Part shown: positions 1 through 8,961 of the stretch, in pieces | How the letters are laid out: the number at the start of each line of letters is the position of its first letter | How positions within the stretch are numbered: position 1 is the stretch's first letter | Source: CAYZDV01 sp964477275 | Lineage (GTDB): Bacteria; Acidobacteriota; Aminicenantia; Aminicenantales; Aminicenantaceae | NCBI GenBank assembly: GCA_964477275.1 | Contig: CAYZDV010000053.1 | Location: forward strand, 1 to 12,769 | Length of the DNA: 12,769 nucleotides | Direction: 5' to 3' | Made by a program: the position numbers and the translations under genes | The notes under the pieces: generated by a model | What the model was told of the DNA's origin: nothing | What the model saw: only the letters and a program-made list of their open reading frames with translations | Databases searched by the model: none

Positions 1-389
1 TGAAGCGTGTGGTCTGCGCCCAGGACACGGGTGAAGTGATCAATCCGGAGGGAACGCGGATGCAGATCGAAGGCTGCATCGTCATGGGACTCGGCTATGC
101 TCTCACCGAAGAAATCCGGTTCAGGGAAGGAAGGGTTCTCGATGAGAATTTCGATACTTACGAAATTCCCCGCTTTTCCTGGCTGCCAGAGATCGAAACC
201 GTTCTCGTTGACAATCCCGAAATGCCTGCCCAGGGGTGCGGCGAGCCGGCCATCACGACGATGGGCGGCGTGATTGCCAACGCTGTCCACGATGCCATCG
301 GCGTCCGGTTGTATGTGCTGCCCATGACGACGGCCCGGATCAGAGAGGCGCTGAAATCAAAAGCCAATTCGTCTACCTCAGTTTTTTAA
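1..389 (+). CDS. Xanthine dehydrogenase/aldehyde oxidase family molybdopterin-binding subunit, C-terminal end (5' partial)
   Basis: The frame is open to the left edge of the window, first complete codon at base 3, so only the last 128 residues are visible; the full family subunit is usually 700-800 residues. These enzymes hydroxylate purines, aldehydes or aromatic substrates at a molybdenum-pterin cofactor, with iron-sulfur and FAD partners. Seen in the sequence: the INPEG...QIEG segment near residues 13-24, GLGYALTEE near 29-37, and QGCGEPA, whose Glu (about residue 81 of the fragment) matches the catalytic glutamate of the GxGEP motif in xanthine oxidase. The usual QIEGG appears as QIEGC. 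The substrate cannot be told from this part. The gene upstream is outside the window; a dodecin (flavin-binding family) follows 145 bases downstream on the same strand. Confidence 0.9.
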   Translation, partial: KRVVCAQDTGEVINPEGTRMQIEGCIVMGLGYALTEEIRFREGRVLDENFDTYEIPRFSWLPEIETVLVDNPEMPAQGCGEPAITTMGGVIANAVHDAIGVRLYVLPMTTARIREALKSKANSSTSVF

Positions 390-534
390 ACTTGACTTCT
401 TCGAGGGCAGGAGTCGAAAAAATTTACGGGGAACCCGGAGCTCGAACGATATGCGAGAAAGACAAGCGCTTTTTTCCTGGTTCCCGTGAAAAGCGGATTA
501 AACGCCATGTTTTTTTACAGAAAGGAGAGATGCA

Positions 535-729
535 ATGTTGAAGATGGTAGAAGTGGTGGGGACTTCCTCTCTGGGGTTTTCAGAAGCCGTCAAGGATGGA
601 GTGGAAAAATTCATCCAATCCGGTGAAAAAGTCCATTTTTTCCAGGTTCTGGAGCAGAGAGGGTCAGTCAGAGATGGAAAATTCAGGGAATTTCAGGTGG
701 TGATGAAGGTGGCTGTTGATTTTCGCTGA
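535..729 (+). CDS. Dodecin family protein (flavin-binding)
   Basis: A 64-residue protein of normal dodecin length. Dodecins form hollow dodecamers that store or buffer flavins. Seen: the N-terminal EVVGTSS strand and turn, the single helix at about residues 14-29, and the antiparallel strands at about 32-42 and 50-63 (KFREFQVVMKVAVDF). Aligned by eye to the Thermus and Halobacterium proteins, the glutamine that contacts flavin is kept (Q54), but the isoalloxazine-stacking tryptophan is replaced by phenylalanine (F35); the 19-residue spacing between the two positions is conserved. ATG 535 is chosen because GGAG at 524-527 sits 7 bases upstream. It lies between the molybdenum hydroxylase and TspO genes, all on one strand, so co-transcription is possible but no shared promoter was identified. 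Confidence 0.88.
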   Translation: MLKMVEVVGTSSLGFSEAVKDGVEKFIQSGEKVHFFQVLEQRGSVRDGKFREFQVVMKVAVDFR

Positions 730-821
730 GCGGTTGTTAAGCGGTTTCTATATGAAGCACCTCCTTTTTTTAATTGGAGAGTGCCTTTGAAGCGGATATA
801 AATTCTGTTGAAGGAGAACCC

Positions 822-1307
822 ATGAAAACAATGAAGGCCAATTTACCCAAGCTTATCCTGAGCCTCGTCATCTGTCAGCTGGCCGGATTTTTGGGCTCGT
901 TATTCACATCTCCTGCCATTCCCACCTGGTATGCTTCGCTCCAGAAGCCTCCCTTCACTCCTCCGAGCTGGGTATTCAGCCCGGTGTGGATTACGCTGTT
1001 TGTCCTGATGGGGATATCTCTGTATCTTGTCTGGGGAAAAACCCTTCGTTTTCCCGGAGTTCGAACCGCTCTTTTCTGGTTTTCTATCCAGCTCGTCCTC
1101 AACGTTATGTGGTCGATTCTGTTCTTTGGCCTGAAATCTCCTTTTCTTGGTTTTGTGGACATCGTTTTTCTGTGGGTGGCCATTTTTCTGACCATGGTCA
1201 GGTTCTTCAGAGTTTCCAGGCTGGCCGGAGCCTTGTTGGTTCCTTACCTCGTCTGGGTGAGTTTTGCCGCCGTTCTCAATTATGCCATCTGGTCTCTCAA
1301 TCCATGA
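822..1307 (+). CDS. tspO: TspO/MBR family tryptophan-rich sensory protein
   Basis: A 161-residue integral membrane protein with five predicted transmembrane helices, the family's usual size. Bacterial TspO proteins bind porphyrins and related tetrapyrroles and are implicated in oxidative or light-stress signalling. Seen: TWYASLQKPPFTPPSW (about 35-50) followed by VFSPVW (51-56), MGISLYLVW (63-71), a central QLVLNVMWS segment (90-98) and the C-terminal PYLVWVSFAAVLN segment (141-153), all family hallmarks. The reading frame can be opened earlier, at 774, but ATG 822 is preferred: AAGGAG at 811-816 lies 5 bases upstream and the protein then begins just before the first helix, as in homologs. 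The 92 bases between dodecin and this gene hold only a weak stem (GCACCTCC/GGAGaGTGC, 757-784) with no T tract behind it. Confidence 0.93.
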   Translation: MKTMKANLPKLILSLVICQLAGFLGSLFTSPAIPTWYASLQKPPFTPPSWVFSPVWITLFVLMGISLYLVWGKTLRFPGVRTALFWFSIQLVLNVMWSILFFGLKSPFLGFVDIVFLWVAIFLTMVRFFRVSRLAGALLVPYLVWVSFAAVLNYAIWSLNP

Positions 1308-1458
1308 AGAAGACAGGCCGGCCCACCCGCTCTTATTTTTTCCTGAAAAAAACAGGACTTATTTAAGGATTCAAAGACACATCTGATATTTAAAAAGAAC
1401 TTTTTTTATTCTTTTTTCGTTTAGCATAAGTAATCAAAATATTCTGGAGGTGTTTTTC

Positions 1459-3237
1459 ATGAAATTGCGCCCCAATTCCACTCGAACCGTCATTTCTTCA
1501 GCATTAAGCCTTCTTTTTATCTTTATATGTCTTGCGCTCCCCAGTGAGACAAATTTTGATTCTGCCCAGCCTTATATCAAAGAAGCAAATGTCGCAGTCG
1601 TCATGTCTGACGGAGTCAGGCTTGCCACGGATATCTACCTTCCCCAGGAAGAAGGAAGATTTCCCGTTGTTCTCATCAGAACTCCCTATAAAAAAGAAAA
1701 TATGGGTTTGCTTCTGGGAGAATTTCTTGCTGCCAATGGTTATGCCGTGGTTATCCAGGATACCCGGGGAAGATTTGGTTCTGGAGGCGATTTCATCCCA
1801 TTGGTTTACGAAAGAAAAGACGGCCTTGAAACACTCGACTGGATCCTGAAGCAGGACTGGAGTGATGGAAAGATCGGCATCTGGGGACCTTCTTACCTTG
1901 GTTACTGCGGCCTGATCCTGGCTATGAGCCGGCATCCTGCCCTGAAAACAGTCATCAACATCTCCGCCGTGGCAGATATGAATTCATTTCTCTATCCCGG
2001 CGGTGCCCTTCATCTTATGGCCGCTCTTCCCTGGGCGCTGTTCGCAGAGGGAAAAGATCTGCGCCAGGTCAACCTTGCTAATCTTTATCAACATACTCCC
2101 CTCCGGGAAGCTCCCGCTTCGATCAATGTTAAAAGCGGTATCTGGGAAATGTTCACCAATCCTGAAATCAAAAAGCAATTTCAATCAGAACTGTCAATCC
2201 AGGACCAGTATGAAAAAATGGATGTTCCGCTTCTCCACCTGACTGGTCTGAATGATTGGGTTTACCGGGGAACACTGGAAATTTATGAGACAGTCCAGAA
2301 GTCCCGGGCTTTAAGAAAACAAAAGCCTTTCCAGAAGCTCATCATTGGCCCCTGGTACCATGACCAGCAATGGACGGGAAAGACTCAGGTCGGTGAGGAA
2401 GATTTCGGACCTCAGGCGGCAATGGATGTCCCCGGCGTTCAGGCGCTCTCCCTGTTCTGGATGGACTATTGGCTCAAAGGCGTTGACAACGGATTACTGA
2501 ATAAGCCGGCAGTGGATATTTTCATCATGGGAAAAAATGAATGGACGCAGGAAAAATCCTGGCCGCCTCATGACGTTATATACCAGAACTGGTATCTTCA
2601 AAGCGAAAAGGGAGCAGCAAGCCTGGCTGGAGATGGAAAGCTCTCTCTCAAAAAGAAAAGAGGAGACTCCTCTGACAGCTTTGTTTTTGACCCTCTTAAC
2701 CCGGTCCTGACCAGAGGCGGAGTCAACTTCCACTTTTTTCCTGATGAGCTTGGTATCAAGGACCAGCGCCCGGTTGAGCAGCGCAAGGATGTTCTTGTCT
2801 TCACTTCAGAACCTCTGGCCAAAGACATAGAAATAATCGGGCCAGTTAAAGTCATTCTGTATGCATCTACGGAAGGAGAAGACACCGATTTCACAGCCAA
2901 GCTGGTTGAGGTCCGGCCTGAGGGTTATGCTCGAATTATCGAAGACGGCATAATCCGCGCCCGATTCAGGCATTCCAGAGAGAACCCGGAATTACTGAAA
3001 CCTGGCGAAGTATATGAACTGACCATCGACCTGGGAGCGACTGCTGTTTTCATCCGGAAAGGCCATCAAATCCGGCTCGAGGTCTCGAGCAGCAACTTTC
3101 CCAAGTACGACCGGAATCCTAACACCGGAGAGGATCCTCTGGCCGCGGTGGAATTTAAAAAAGTAGCCCAGAAAATTTTCTATTCTGCCCGCTATTCCTC
3201 ACGGCTGGTTCTTCCGGTAAGGTCAGCCCGCAAATGA
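1459..3237 (+). CDS. Secreted CocE/NonD-type alpha/beta hydrolase (S15/X-Pro dipeptidyl-peptidase family)
   Basis: A 592-residue protein: signal peptide (residues 1 to about 28), an alpha/beta-hydrolase domain (about 42-345) and a PepX_C-type jelly-roll domain (about 400-590). The family includes cocaine esterase (574 residues), glutaryl-7-ACA acylases and X-Pro dipeptidyl peptidases, so it cleaves an ester or amide bond, most likely in the periplasm or outside the cell. Seen: nucleophile S145 in GPSYLGY, D266 in LTGLNDW, H301 in IIGPWYH, and Y77 in RTPYKK at the place of the oxyanion-hole tyrosine of cocaine esterase. The catalytic set is complete, so it should be active; the substrate is unknown. 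ATG 1459 is chosen over GTG 1450 because TGGAGG at 1445-1450 is placed 8 bases before it and overlaps the GTG. A large palindrome starts right after the stop codon. Confidence 0.9.
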   Translation: MKLRPNSTRTVISSALSLLFIFICLALPSETNFDSAQPYIKEANVAVVMSDGVRLATDIYLPQEEGRFPVVLIRTPYKKENMGLLLGEFLAANGYAVVIQDTRGRFGSGGDFIPLVYERKDGLETLDWILKQDWSDGKIGIWGPSYLGYCGLILAMSRHPALKTVINISAVADMNSFLYPGGALHLMAALPWALFAEGKDLRQVNLANLYQHTPLREAPASINVKSGIWEMFTNPEIKKQFQSELSIQDQYEKMDVPLLHLTGLNDWVYRGTLEIYETVQKSRALRKQKPFQKLIIGPWYHDQQWTGKTQVGEEDFGPQAAMDVPGVQALSLFWMDYWLKGVDNGLLNKPAVDIFIMGKNEWTQEKSWPPHDVIYQNWYLQSEKGAASLAGDGKLSLKKKRGDSSDSFVFDPLNPVLTRGGVNFHFFPDELGIKDQRPVEQRKDVLVFTSEPLAKDIEIIGPVKVILYASTEGEDTDFTAKLVEVRPEGYARIIEDGIIRARFRHSRENPELLKPGEVYELTIDLGATAVFIRKGHQIRLEVSSSNFPKYDRNPNTGEDPLAAVEFKKVAQKIFYSARYSSRLVLPVRSARK

Positions 3238-3239
3238 GA

Positions 3240-3423
3240 TTAATACAAACGCAATAGAGGATGTGACAAACCATACGCGACGCCGAGGCCGACCCCAGCC
3301 CCCTAACCCCGGGGAACCAGTCCCGTCGGAAAAGGCGACGGGACGCCCCTCCGCTAAGGGGGGGCTTGAGGCGGCCTCAGCGCCGCGCATACGTTGTCAC
3401 TTTATTTATTGCGTTCATATTAA
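3240..3423. repeat. Large imperfect palindrome (MITE-like or bifunctional terminator element)
   Basis: Two arms of about 52 bases face each other. The outer arms 3240-3256 and 3407-3423 match at 15 of 17 positions. The middle arms 3263-3291 and 3372-3400, which begin GTGACAA and end TTGTCAC, match at 23 of 29. Four of their six mismatches become G-U pairs if the minus strand is transcribed. Inside lies a perfect 9-bp hairpin, GTCCCGTCG (3320-3328) with CGACGGGAC (3336-3344) and a 7-base loop, flanked by C- and G-runs that can also pair. It sits between the convergent hydrolase gene (stop at 3237) and the minus-strand gene ending at 3508. Its C- and G-rich centre is unlike its surroundings. 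No transposase and no convincing target duplication were seen. Open frames across it are artefacts of the palindrome. Confidence 0.8.
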
Positions 3424-3507
3424 ATTTCGCTCAAGACAAGGCAGTCTCAAGATAAATCTCAGGTCACAGCAATCTCTCTCTTTTTCTGACGAAGGAATCA
3501 CGATTCC

Positions 3508-4308
3508 TTATCTGATATCTCTGATGAGAGAATCTGGAACGCCGGCAACCGTTCTGCTCATGGCGGACAGGGTTTGGAACAACTCTCTCCAGAGGTCGTT
3601 GACTGTGTTCAGGGCCTGAATGCCGGATCTGGAGAGCTCATGGAGAGAATTCAGGGCGACTTTGAGCCGGTACAGTTCCACCTCGAGTTCAGGAAGCCCC
3701 ATCTCTTCCAGGTTCTCCGGGTAGCTGATTTCAGGCATTCGGGGATACTCCACTTTCAAATGGGGGGTGATGGATGAGCCCTCATCTTTCTTCAGGAGTG
3801 GAGTTTCTTCCCGTTTCTGAAGTTCTTCAGGTGGAGTTTTCGATTCCATGAAGGATTTCCGGGTCTCCCTCTCGATCCATCGGTTGGTCATTTTGATCAA
3901 ATCCTCCAGCTTATCCTTGGCGCGGTTCATGGCCTCGATTTCGCGGGCAATCAGCCGGATGTCGTCTTCCAGGTTGGTGGCGGCCTGGCAGATGACGAAA
4001 AATTCAAGGATTTTCGCTTCCTGCACAGTCAATGACGGAAACTGCTCTCGGATGAGCATCGAGGTCAGCCGGTCGTAAAAAATGCCCATCTCTGCGCCGG
4101 GGAGCTGACTGACGAAGGTCTTGACAGATTGCTCGATTTTGTTTCCGGTTGAGGGATGGAGCTGTTTTCTGATCCTGAATTGCTGCTCGAGGATTTCCTT
4201 TTTGTTGAGCTCCTGAGCAAAGCCTCCTGCAGCGCCGGAAATGATGAGGAGGGAGAGAAAAATGGCGGTAAAGCCTGCCGAGAGGAGCTTTTTTGGTCTC
4301 TCTTTCAT
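3508..4308 (-). CDS. Secreted helical protein of unknown family, paralog of the adjacent upstream gene
   Basis: 266 residues, not recognised. Residues 1 to about 32 form a signal peptide ending GGFAQ. The rest is mostly charged helix: a block at about 38-150 rich in Glu, Lys, Arg and Leu, a low-complexity linker at about 155-182 (Lys, Glu, Pro), the segment LKVEYPRMPEISYPENL (184-200), and a C-terminal helix ending GVPDSLIRDIR. The protein encoded immediately upstream (4328-5110) has the same order of parts at nearly the same positions, so the pair arose by tandem duplication. It starts 19 bases after that gene's stop and probably shares its transcript; its own ribosome site is weak (GGAAGA region). 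No catalytic or metal motif is visible. A periplasmic structural or partner role is inference. Confidence 0.75.
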   Translation of the reverse strand: MKERPKKLLSAGFTAIFLSLLIISGAAGGFAQELNKKEILEQQFRIRKQLHPSTGNKIEQSVKTFVSQLPGAEMGIFYDRLTSMLIREQFPSLTVQEAKILEFFVICQAATNLEDDIRLIAREIEAMNRAKDKLEDLIKMTNRWIERETRKSFMESKTPPEELQKREETPLLKKDEGSSITPHLKVEYPRMPEISYPENLEEMGLPELEVELYRLKVALNSLHELSRSGIQALNTVNDLWRELFQTLSAMSRTVAGVPDSLIRDIR

Positions 4309-4327
4309 TCTTGTCTTCCGCTCGGAA

Positions 4328-5110
4328 TCATTTTATGTTCTGAATCACTGAATCTGCGGTTCCGGATATTTTGCGCATGATGCGGGAGAGGGATTGCAAT
4401 ATTTCGGCCCGTCGGTCCACCTGGGTTTGAATGATCAGCGAAAGCTCTTCTGAAATCTCCTCGAGTTTGCTGAGCAGGGTCTGGACCACGACCAGCTCAT
4501 AATCCAGCTCGGACGCGGTGAGTTTTTCCGGGTTTTTGGGAGCGGACACCGGAGGCATCTTCGGATATTTGACTTTCAGTCGGTGTGTTTCGGATGTCTC
4601 TGCGGGCTCAGTCAGGCTGGAAGGAAGTTTTGTCATCAGCTCCTGGAATCCTCCTCCAGCCCGTCCTCTCGTTTCTCTCTCTGCTTTGATTTTTTTCAGA
4701 TATTCTCTTTGCATCTGTTTGGCCTGGTCTATCCGGTGCAGTTCATCTGTGATTTCTTTGATGACTTTTTCCTCAGCCTGCCAGAGCTCAAACATCATCA
4801 GGGCAAAGAGGACATCTGTTTCCGCGGGCGACAATCTTTTTAGCTGGCTTTCCAGGGCGATGGCCGCCGTTTGAAGATAGTCCACATCGCCTGTGATGGA
4901 GGCGATTTTTCCTTCGAAAGAGCGGGCGGCCAGCGCGACCTTCTGTTTGGTTTCTGGCCGGAGGAGCCGGATGATTCTATTTTTTTGCTCGAAGATTTCT
5001 CTGGATTCAAAATCCCGAGCTGGATGAGCCGGGAGCTCCATGGCCAGAAAAGAAAAGAAAAACACAAGAACCATCATAAATGAGATTCTTGTGGTCATTT
5101 CATTTCTCAT
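4328..5110 (-). CDS. Secreted helical protein of unknown family, first of a tandem paralog pair
   Basis: 260 residues, not recognised. A signal peptide covers about 1-29 (hydrophobic core MMVLVFFFSFLAM, then PAHPA). A long helical block follows at about 34-148. Its start, FEQKNRIIRLLRPETKQKV, parallels LEQQFRIRKQLHPSTGNKI in the downstream paralog. A Gly-rich spot lies at 149-154, then the conserved LKVKYPKMPPVSAPKNP (178-194), and a final helix ending SGTADSVIQNIK. Two in-frame ATGs, 5110 and 5098, both fit the signal peptide; neither has a clear Shine-Dalgarno. A promoter-like TATAAT lies 24 bases upstream of 5110. The M14 peptidase gene ends 56 bases upstream on the same strand, so some transcription may also read through from it. 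Confidence 0.75.
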   Translation of the reverse strand: MRNEMTTRISFMMVLVFFFSFLAMELPAHPARDFESREIFEQKNRIIRLLRPETKQKVALAARSFEGKIASITGDVDYLQTAAIALESQLKRLSPAETDVLFALMMFELWQAEEKVIKEITDELHRIDQAKQMQREYLKKIKAERETRGRAGGGFQELMTKLPSSLTEPAETSETHRLKVKYPKMPPVSAPKNPEKLTASELDYELVVVQTLLSKLEEISEELSLIIQTQVDRRAEILQSLSRIMRKISGTADSVIQNIK

Positions 5111-5133
5111 GATTTCTGACTTGAGCTTACTCC

Positions 5134-5163
5134 ATTATACCACCGCTCCTTTAGAAATGAAAA
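5134..5163 (-). promoter_or_regulatory. Putative sigma-70 type promoter for the tandem paralog genes
   Basis: On the minus strand a perfect TATAAT (5134-5139) is preceded at 18 bases by TTTTCA (5158-5163), 4 of 6 to TTGACA. It lies between the stop of the M14 gene (5167) and the start of the downstream gene (5110), giving a predicted transcript start near 5127 and a short leader. The -10 box is strong and the -35 weak. Confidence 0.45.
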
Positions 5164-5166
5164 GAG

Positions 5167-7944
<2,778 letters not shown>

Positions 7945-8070
7945 GGATTCCTCCCTTTTCCTGTCCCGGAAGAGAAAGTCTTCTCTCATGCGGGTTTGCG
8001 ATGTTGACAGGATCAGAATGATTTTCGTATCGCTCTGACATTCGTTTTGTTCTGGATATTGAGACTATTG

Positions 8071-8099
8071 CTTATACCAGAGAGAAGGGCGCAAGTCAA
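8071..8099 (-). promoter_or_regulatory. Putative sigma-70 type promoter of the M14 peptidase gene
   Basis: On the minus strand, TTGACT (8094-8099) is 5 of 6 to the -35 consensus, followed at exactly 17 bases by TATAAG (8071-8076), 5 of 6 to the -10. The predicted start is near 8064, giving a leader of about 120 bases before GTG 7944. The -35 box directly overlaps the T tract of the terminator-like hairpin upstream. Confidence 0.55.
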
Positions 8100-8160
8100 A
8101 AAAAAGGGTTCTCTTCCATTTTGTGGGGGTAATTTACCCACACTAAGCTGGAAGAGAATC
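8098..8160 (-). terminator. Terminator-like hairpin with T8 tract, minus strand
   Basis: Arms TTCTCTTCCA (8109-8118) and TGGAAGAGAA (8149-8158) pair perfectly over 10 bp. The loop contains a second palindrome, GGGTAA-T-TTACCC (8127-8139), within GTG...CAC. Read on the minus strand, the hairpin is followed by CCC and eight T (8098-8105). No minus-strand gene is visible upstream, so it may insulate the M14 promoter from transcription starting further right, or be a relic. On the plus strand there is no T tract. Confidence 0.5.
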
Positions 8161-8193
8161 AAAAAAAGTAAAATTTGGGAGAGACTCAAGTCG

Positions 8194-8271
8194 AACTGTC
8201 CCCGGAAAGAGACGAAAACACCTGTCGAGCCAGGCCGGAGATTTTGTCCTTACTACGGCCATCAGCTGTGA
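8194..8271 (+). pseudogene. Decayed zinc-ribbon C-terminus remnant
   Basis: The codons read NCPRKETKTPVEPGRR then FCPYYGHQL and a stop. This closely resembles a double-CxxC zinc ribbon ending (CPRCGKE...FCPYCGHQL) in which the second Cys of each pair is gone: CPRK lacks CG, and CPYY has Tyr where Cys is expected, one base away (TAC against TGC). The open frame continues left to about 8047 but is crossed by the terminator-like hairpin and has no ribosome site or recognisable domain. It is most likely a relic of a small zinc-ribbon protein. The resemblance could be chance, as the stretch is short. Confidence 0.3.
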
Positions 8272-8300
8272 TCGGAAACCAGGCTGAAACTCTTCGCGTA

Positions 8301-8330
8301 TTGACAGAATTGTAGAGAATCAAACAAAAT
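8301..8330 (+). promoter_or_regulatory. Possible sigma-70 type promoter
   Basis: A perfect TTGACA (8301-8306) is followed after 18 bases by CAAAAT (8325-8330), 4 of 6 to TATAAT. It points toward the coiled-coil gene and lies about 60-90 bases upstream of the sigma-54 promoter, so it might supply a basal transcript or be the core of a regulatory site. The -10 is weak. Confidence 0.3.
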
Positions 8331-8368
8331 TGTTAAACAATGGATAACCGGATATCAGTTATGTTGTT
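8330..8368. promoter_or_regulatory. Dyad elements upstream of the sigma-54 promoter (possible activator site)
   Basis: TTGTTaAACAA (8330-8340) is a small perfect inverted repeat. It overlaps a wider dyad: AACAA (8336-8340), ATAAC (8344-8348), GTTAT (8358-8362) and TTGTT (8364-8368), centred near 8353. That is about 63 bases before the predicted start of the sigma-54 promoter. Enhancer-binding proteins bind dyads upstream of such promoters, usually 80-150 bases away, so the distance is short but usable. The activator identity is unknown and none is encoded in the window. Confidence 0.35.
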
Positions 8369-8389
8369 GATAAAAAATAAATTACATAT

Positions 8390-8405
8390 TGGCATGATTT
8401 TTGCC
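8390..8405 (+). promoter_or_regulatory. Sigma-54 (RpoN) -24/-12 promoter
   Basis: TGGCATGATTTTTGCC matches the consensus TGGCACG-N4-TTGCW at all but one -24 base (T for C) and the final base (C for A/T). The invariant GG (8391-8392) and GC (8403-8404) are separated by exactly 10 bases, as required. Predicted start near 8416 gives a leader of about 77 bases before ATG 8493. Expression would need an ATP-dependent enhancer-binding activator. Confidence 0.7.
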
Positions 8406-8492
8406 CATTGTCGTGGTTGAGATGGAAGAGTGGGAAGGAAATCGATGTTTCGAGCTTTCCATTCTTCACCAATTTGTGCTAAGGAGGTCCAA

Positions 8493-8957
8493 ATGAAGCA
8501 CAAAAAATCATTGCTGAAGGGCATTTTGGCCTTAGCCTTTTTATCTCTCCTCATCACGGCGACATTCGCCCAGCACGCGGCCCAGCAGCAACAACAACAG
8601 CAGCAACAGATGATCCGGTTGCAGAAAGCGATGCAGCAGATGACCCAGATCATGGAGCGCGCCCAGAACATAGTCCAGAATCTCGAGCAGAGGATGGAGA
8701 AGCTCCAGGGTCGGATGCAGGAGCAGCACCGGATCATGCAGCACATGGGAGAGGGAATGGCCAAAATGGCCGAACAGATGAAGGGGAACCTGGAAAGATG
8801 GCAGGAGATGTTCCAGAACCAGGAGCTGATGCAGGGAAGAGACATGAGAAAAGACATGAATCAGCTCCAGGAGCGAATGGAAAACGTGGCCGGCGAGATG
8901 GAAGAGATGCTCAAAGTCATGGAGCGGGTGACCAATCGTCTCCGCGTGGGAAGCTGA
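8493..8957 (+). CDS. Secreted polyglutamine / methionine-zipper coiled-coil protein, unknown family
   Basis: 154 residues, family not recognised. ATG 8493 follows an excellent AAGGAGGT (8481-8488) and starts a signal peptide (KHKK, then hydrophobic to TATFA, about 1-26); an upstream ATG at 8430 would bury it. The mature part begins with nine glutamines (31-39) and is otherwise one long helix rich in Met, Gln, Glu and Arg. About 19 of the 128 mature residues are Met. Met recurs every seventh residue at 40, 47, 54, 68, 75, 82, 89 and 96 (Val at 61), with Leu, Met or Ala three residues later. A second register runs 122, 129, 136, 143 (Met) and 150 (Leu). It has no Cys. It is probably a periplasmic multimer. 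A barrel-like protein is encoded 4 bases downstream, and both lie behind the sigma-54 promoter. Metal (copper or silver) binding by the Met residues is a guess. Confidence 0.85.
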   Translation: MKHKKSLLKGILALAFLSLLITATFAQHAAQQQQQQQQQMIRLQKAMQQMTQIMERAQNIVQNLEQRMEKLQGRMQEQHRIMQHMGEGMAKMAEQMKGNLERWQEMFQNQELMQGRDMRKDMNQLQERMENVAGEMEEMLKVMERVTNRLRVGS

Positions 8958-8961
8958 AGTT

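Larger units (their letters stand above)
7945..8492. other. 548-base interval without an intact gene
   Basis: From left to right it holds the leader and promoter of the M14 gene (minus), a minus-strand terminator-like hairpin, a decayed zinc-ribbon coding remnant (plus), a possible sigma-70 promoter, a dyad, a sigma-54 promoter and the leader of the coiled-coil gene (plus). Each is listed separately. The opposite-strand frames running through it have no start context or recognisable product. Confidence 0.7.

Noticed and set aside
430..485. Inverted repeat GGGAACC/GGTTCCC between the molybdenum hydroxylase and dodecin genes
   Set aside because: Only 7 bp separated by over 40 bases and without a following T tract; not strong enough to call a terminator or riboswitch.
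757..784. Stem GCACCTCC/GGAGaGTGC between dodecin and TspO as a terminator
   Set aside because: The stem has a bulge and an 11-base loop, and no T tract follows.
3263..3619. Plus-strand open frame of 118 codons starting inside the palindrome
   Set aside because: It begins within the repeat, is rich in Pro, Arg and Gly from the C- and G-runs, has no ribosome site and runs antisense into a better supported secreted protein gene.
7945..7989. Upstream ATG start at 7989 for the M14 gene
   Set aside because: No Shine-Dalgarno precedes it and it would put 15 charged residues before the signal peptide; GTG 7944 has GGGAGG at proper distance.
8430..8492. Upstream ATG start at 8430 for the coiled-coil gene
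   Set aside because: It would add 21 residues before a clear signal peptide and bury the strong AAGGAGGT that serves ATG 8493.
8333..8857. Minus-strand open frame with a long Cys-rich run
   Set aside because: It is the mirror of the CAG/CAA polyglutamine tract and Met codons of the plus-strand gene, which has a perfect ribosome site and signal peptide.
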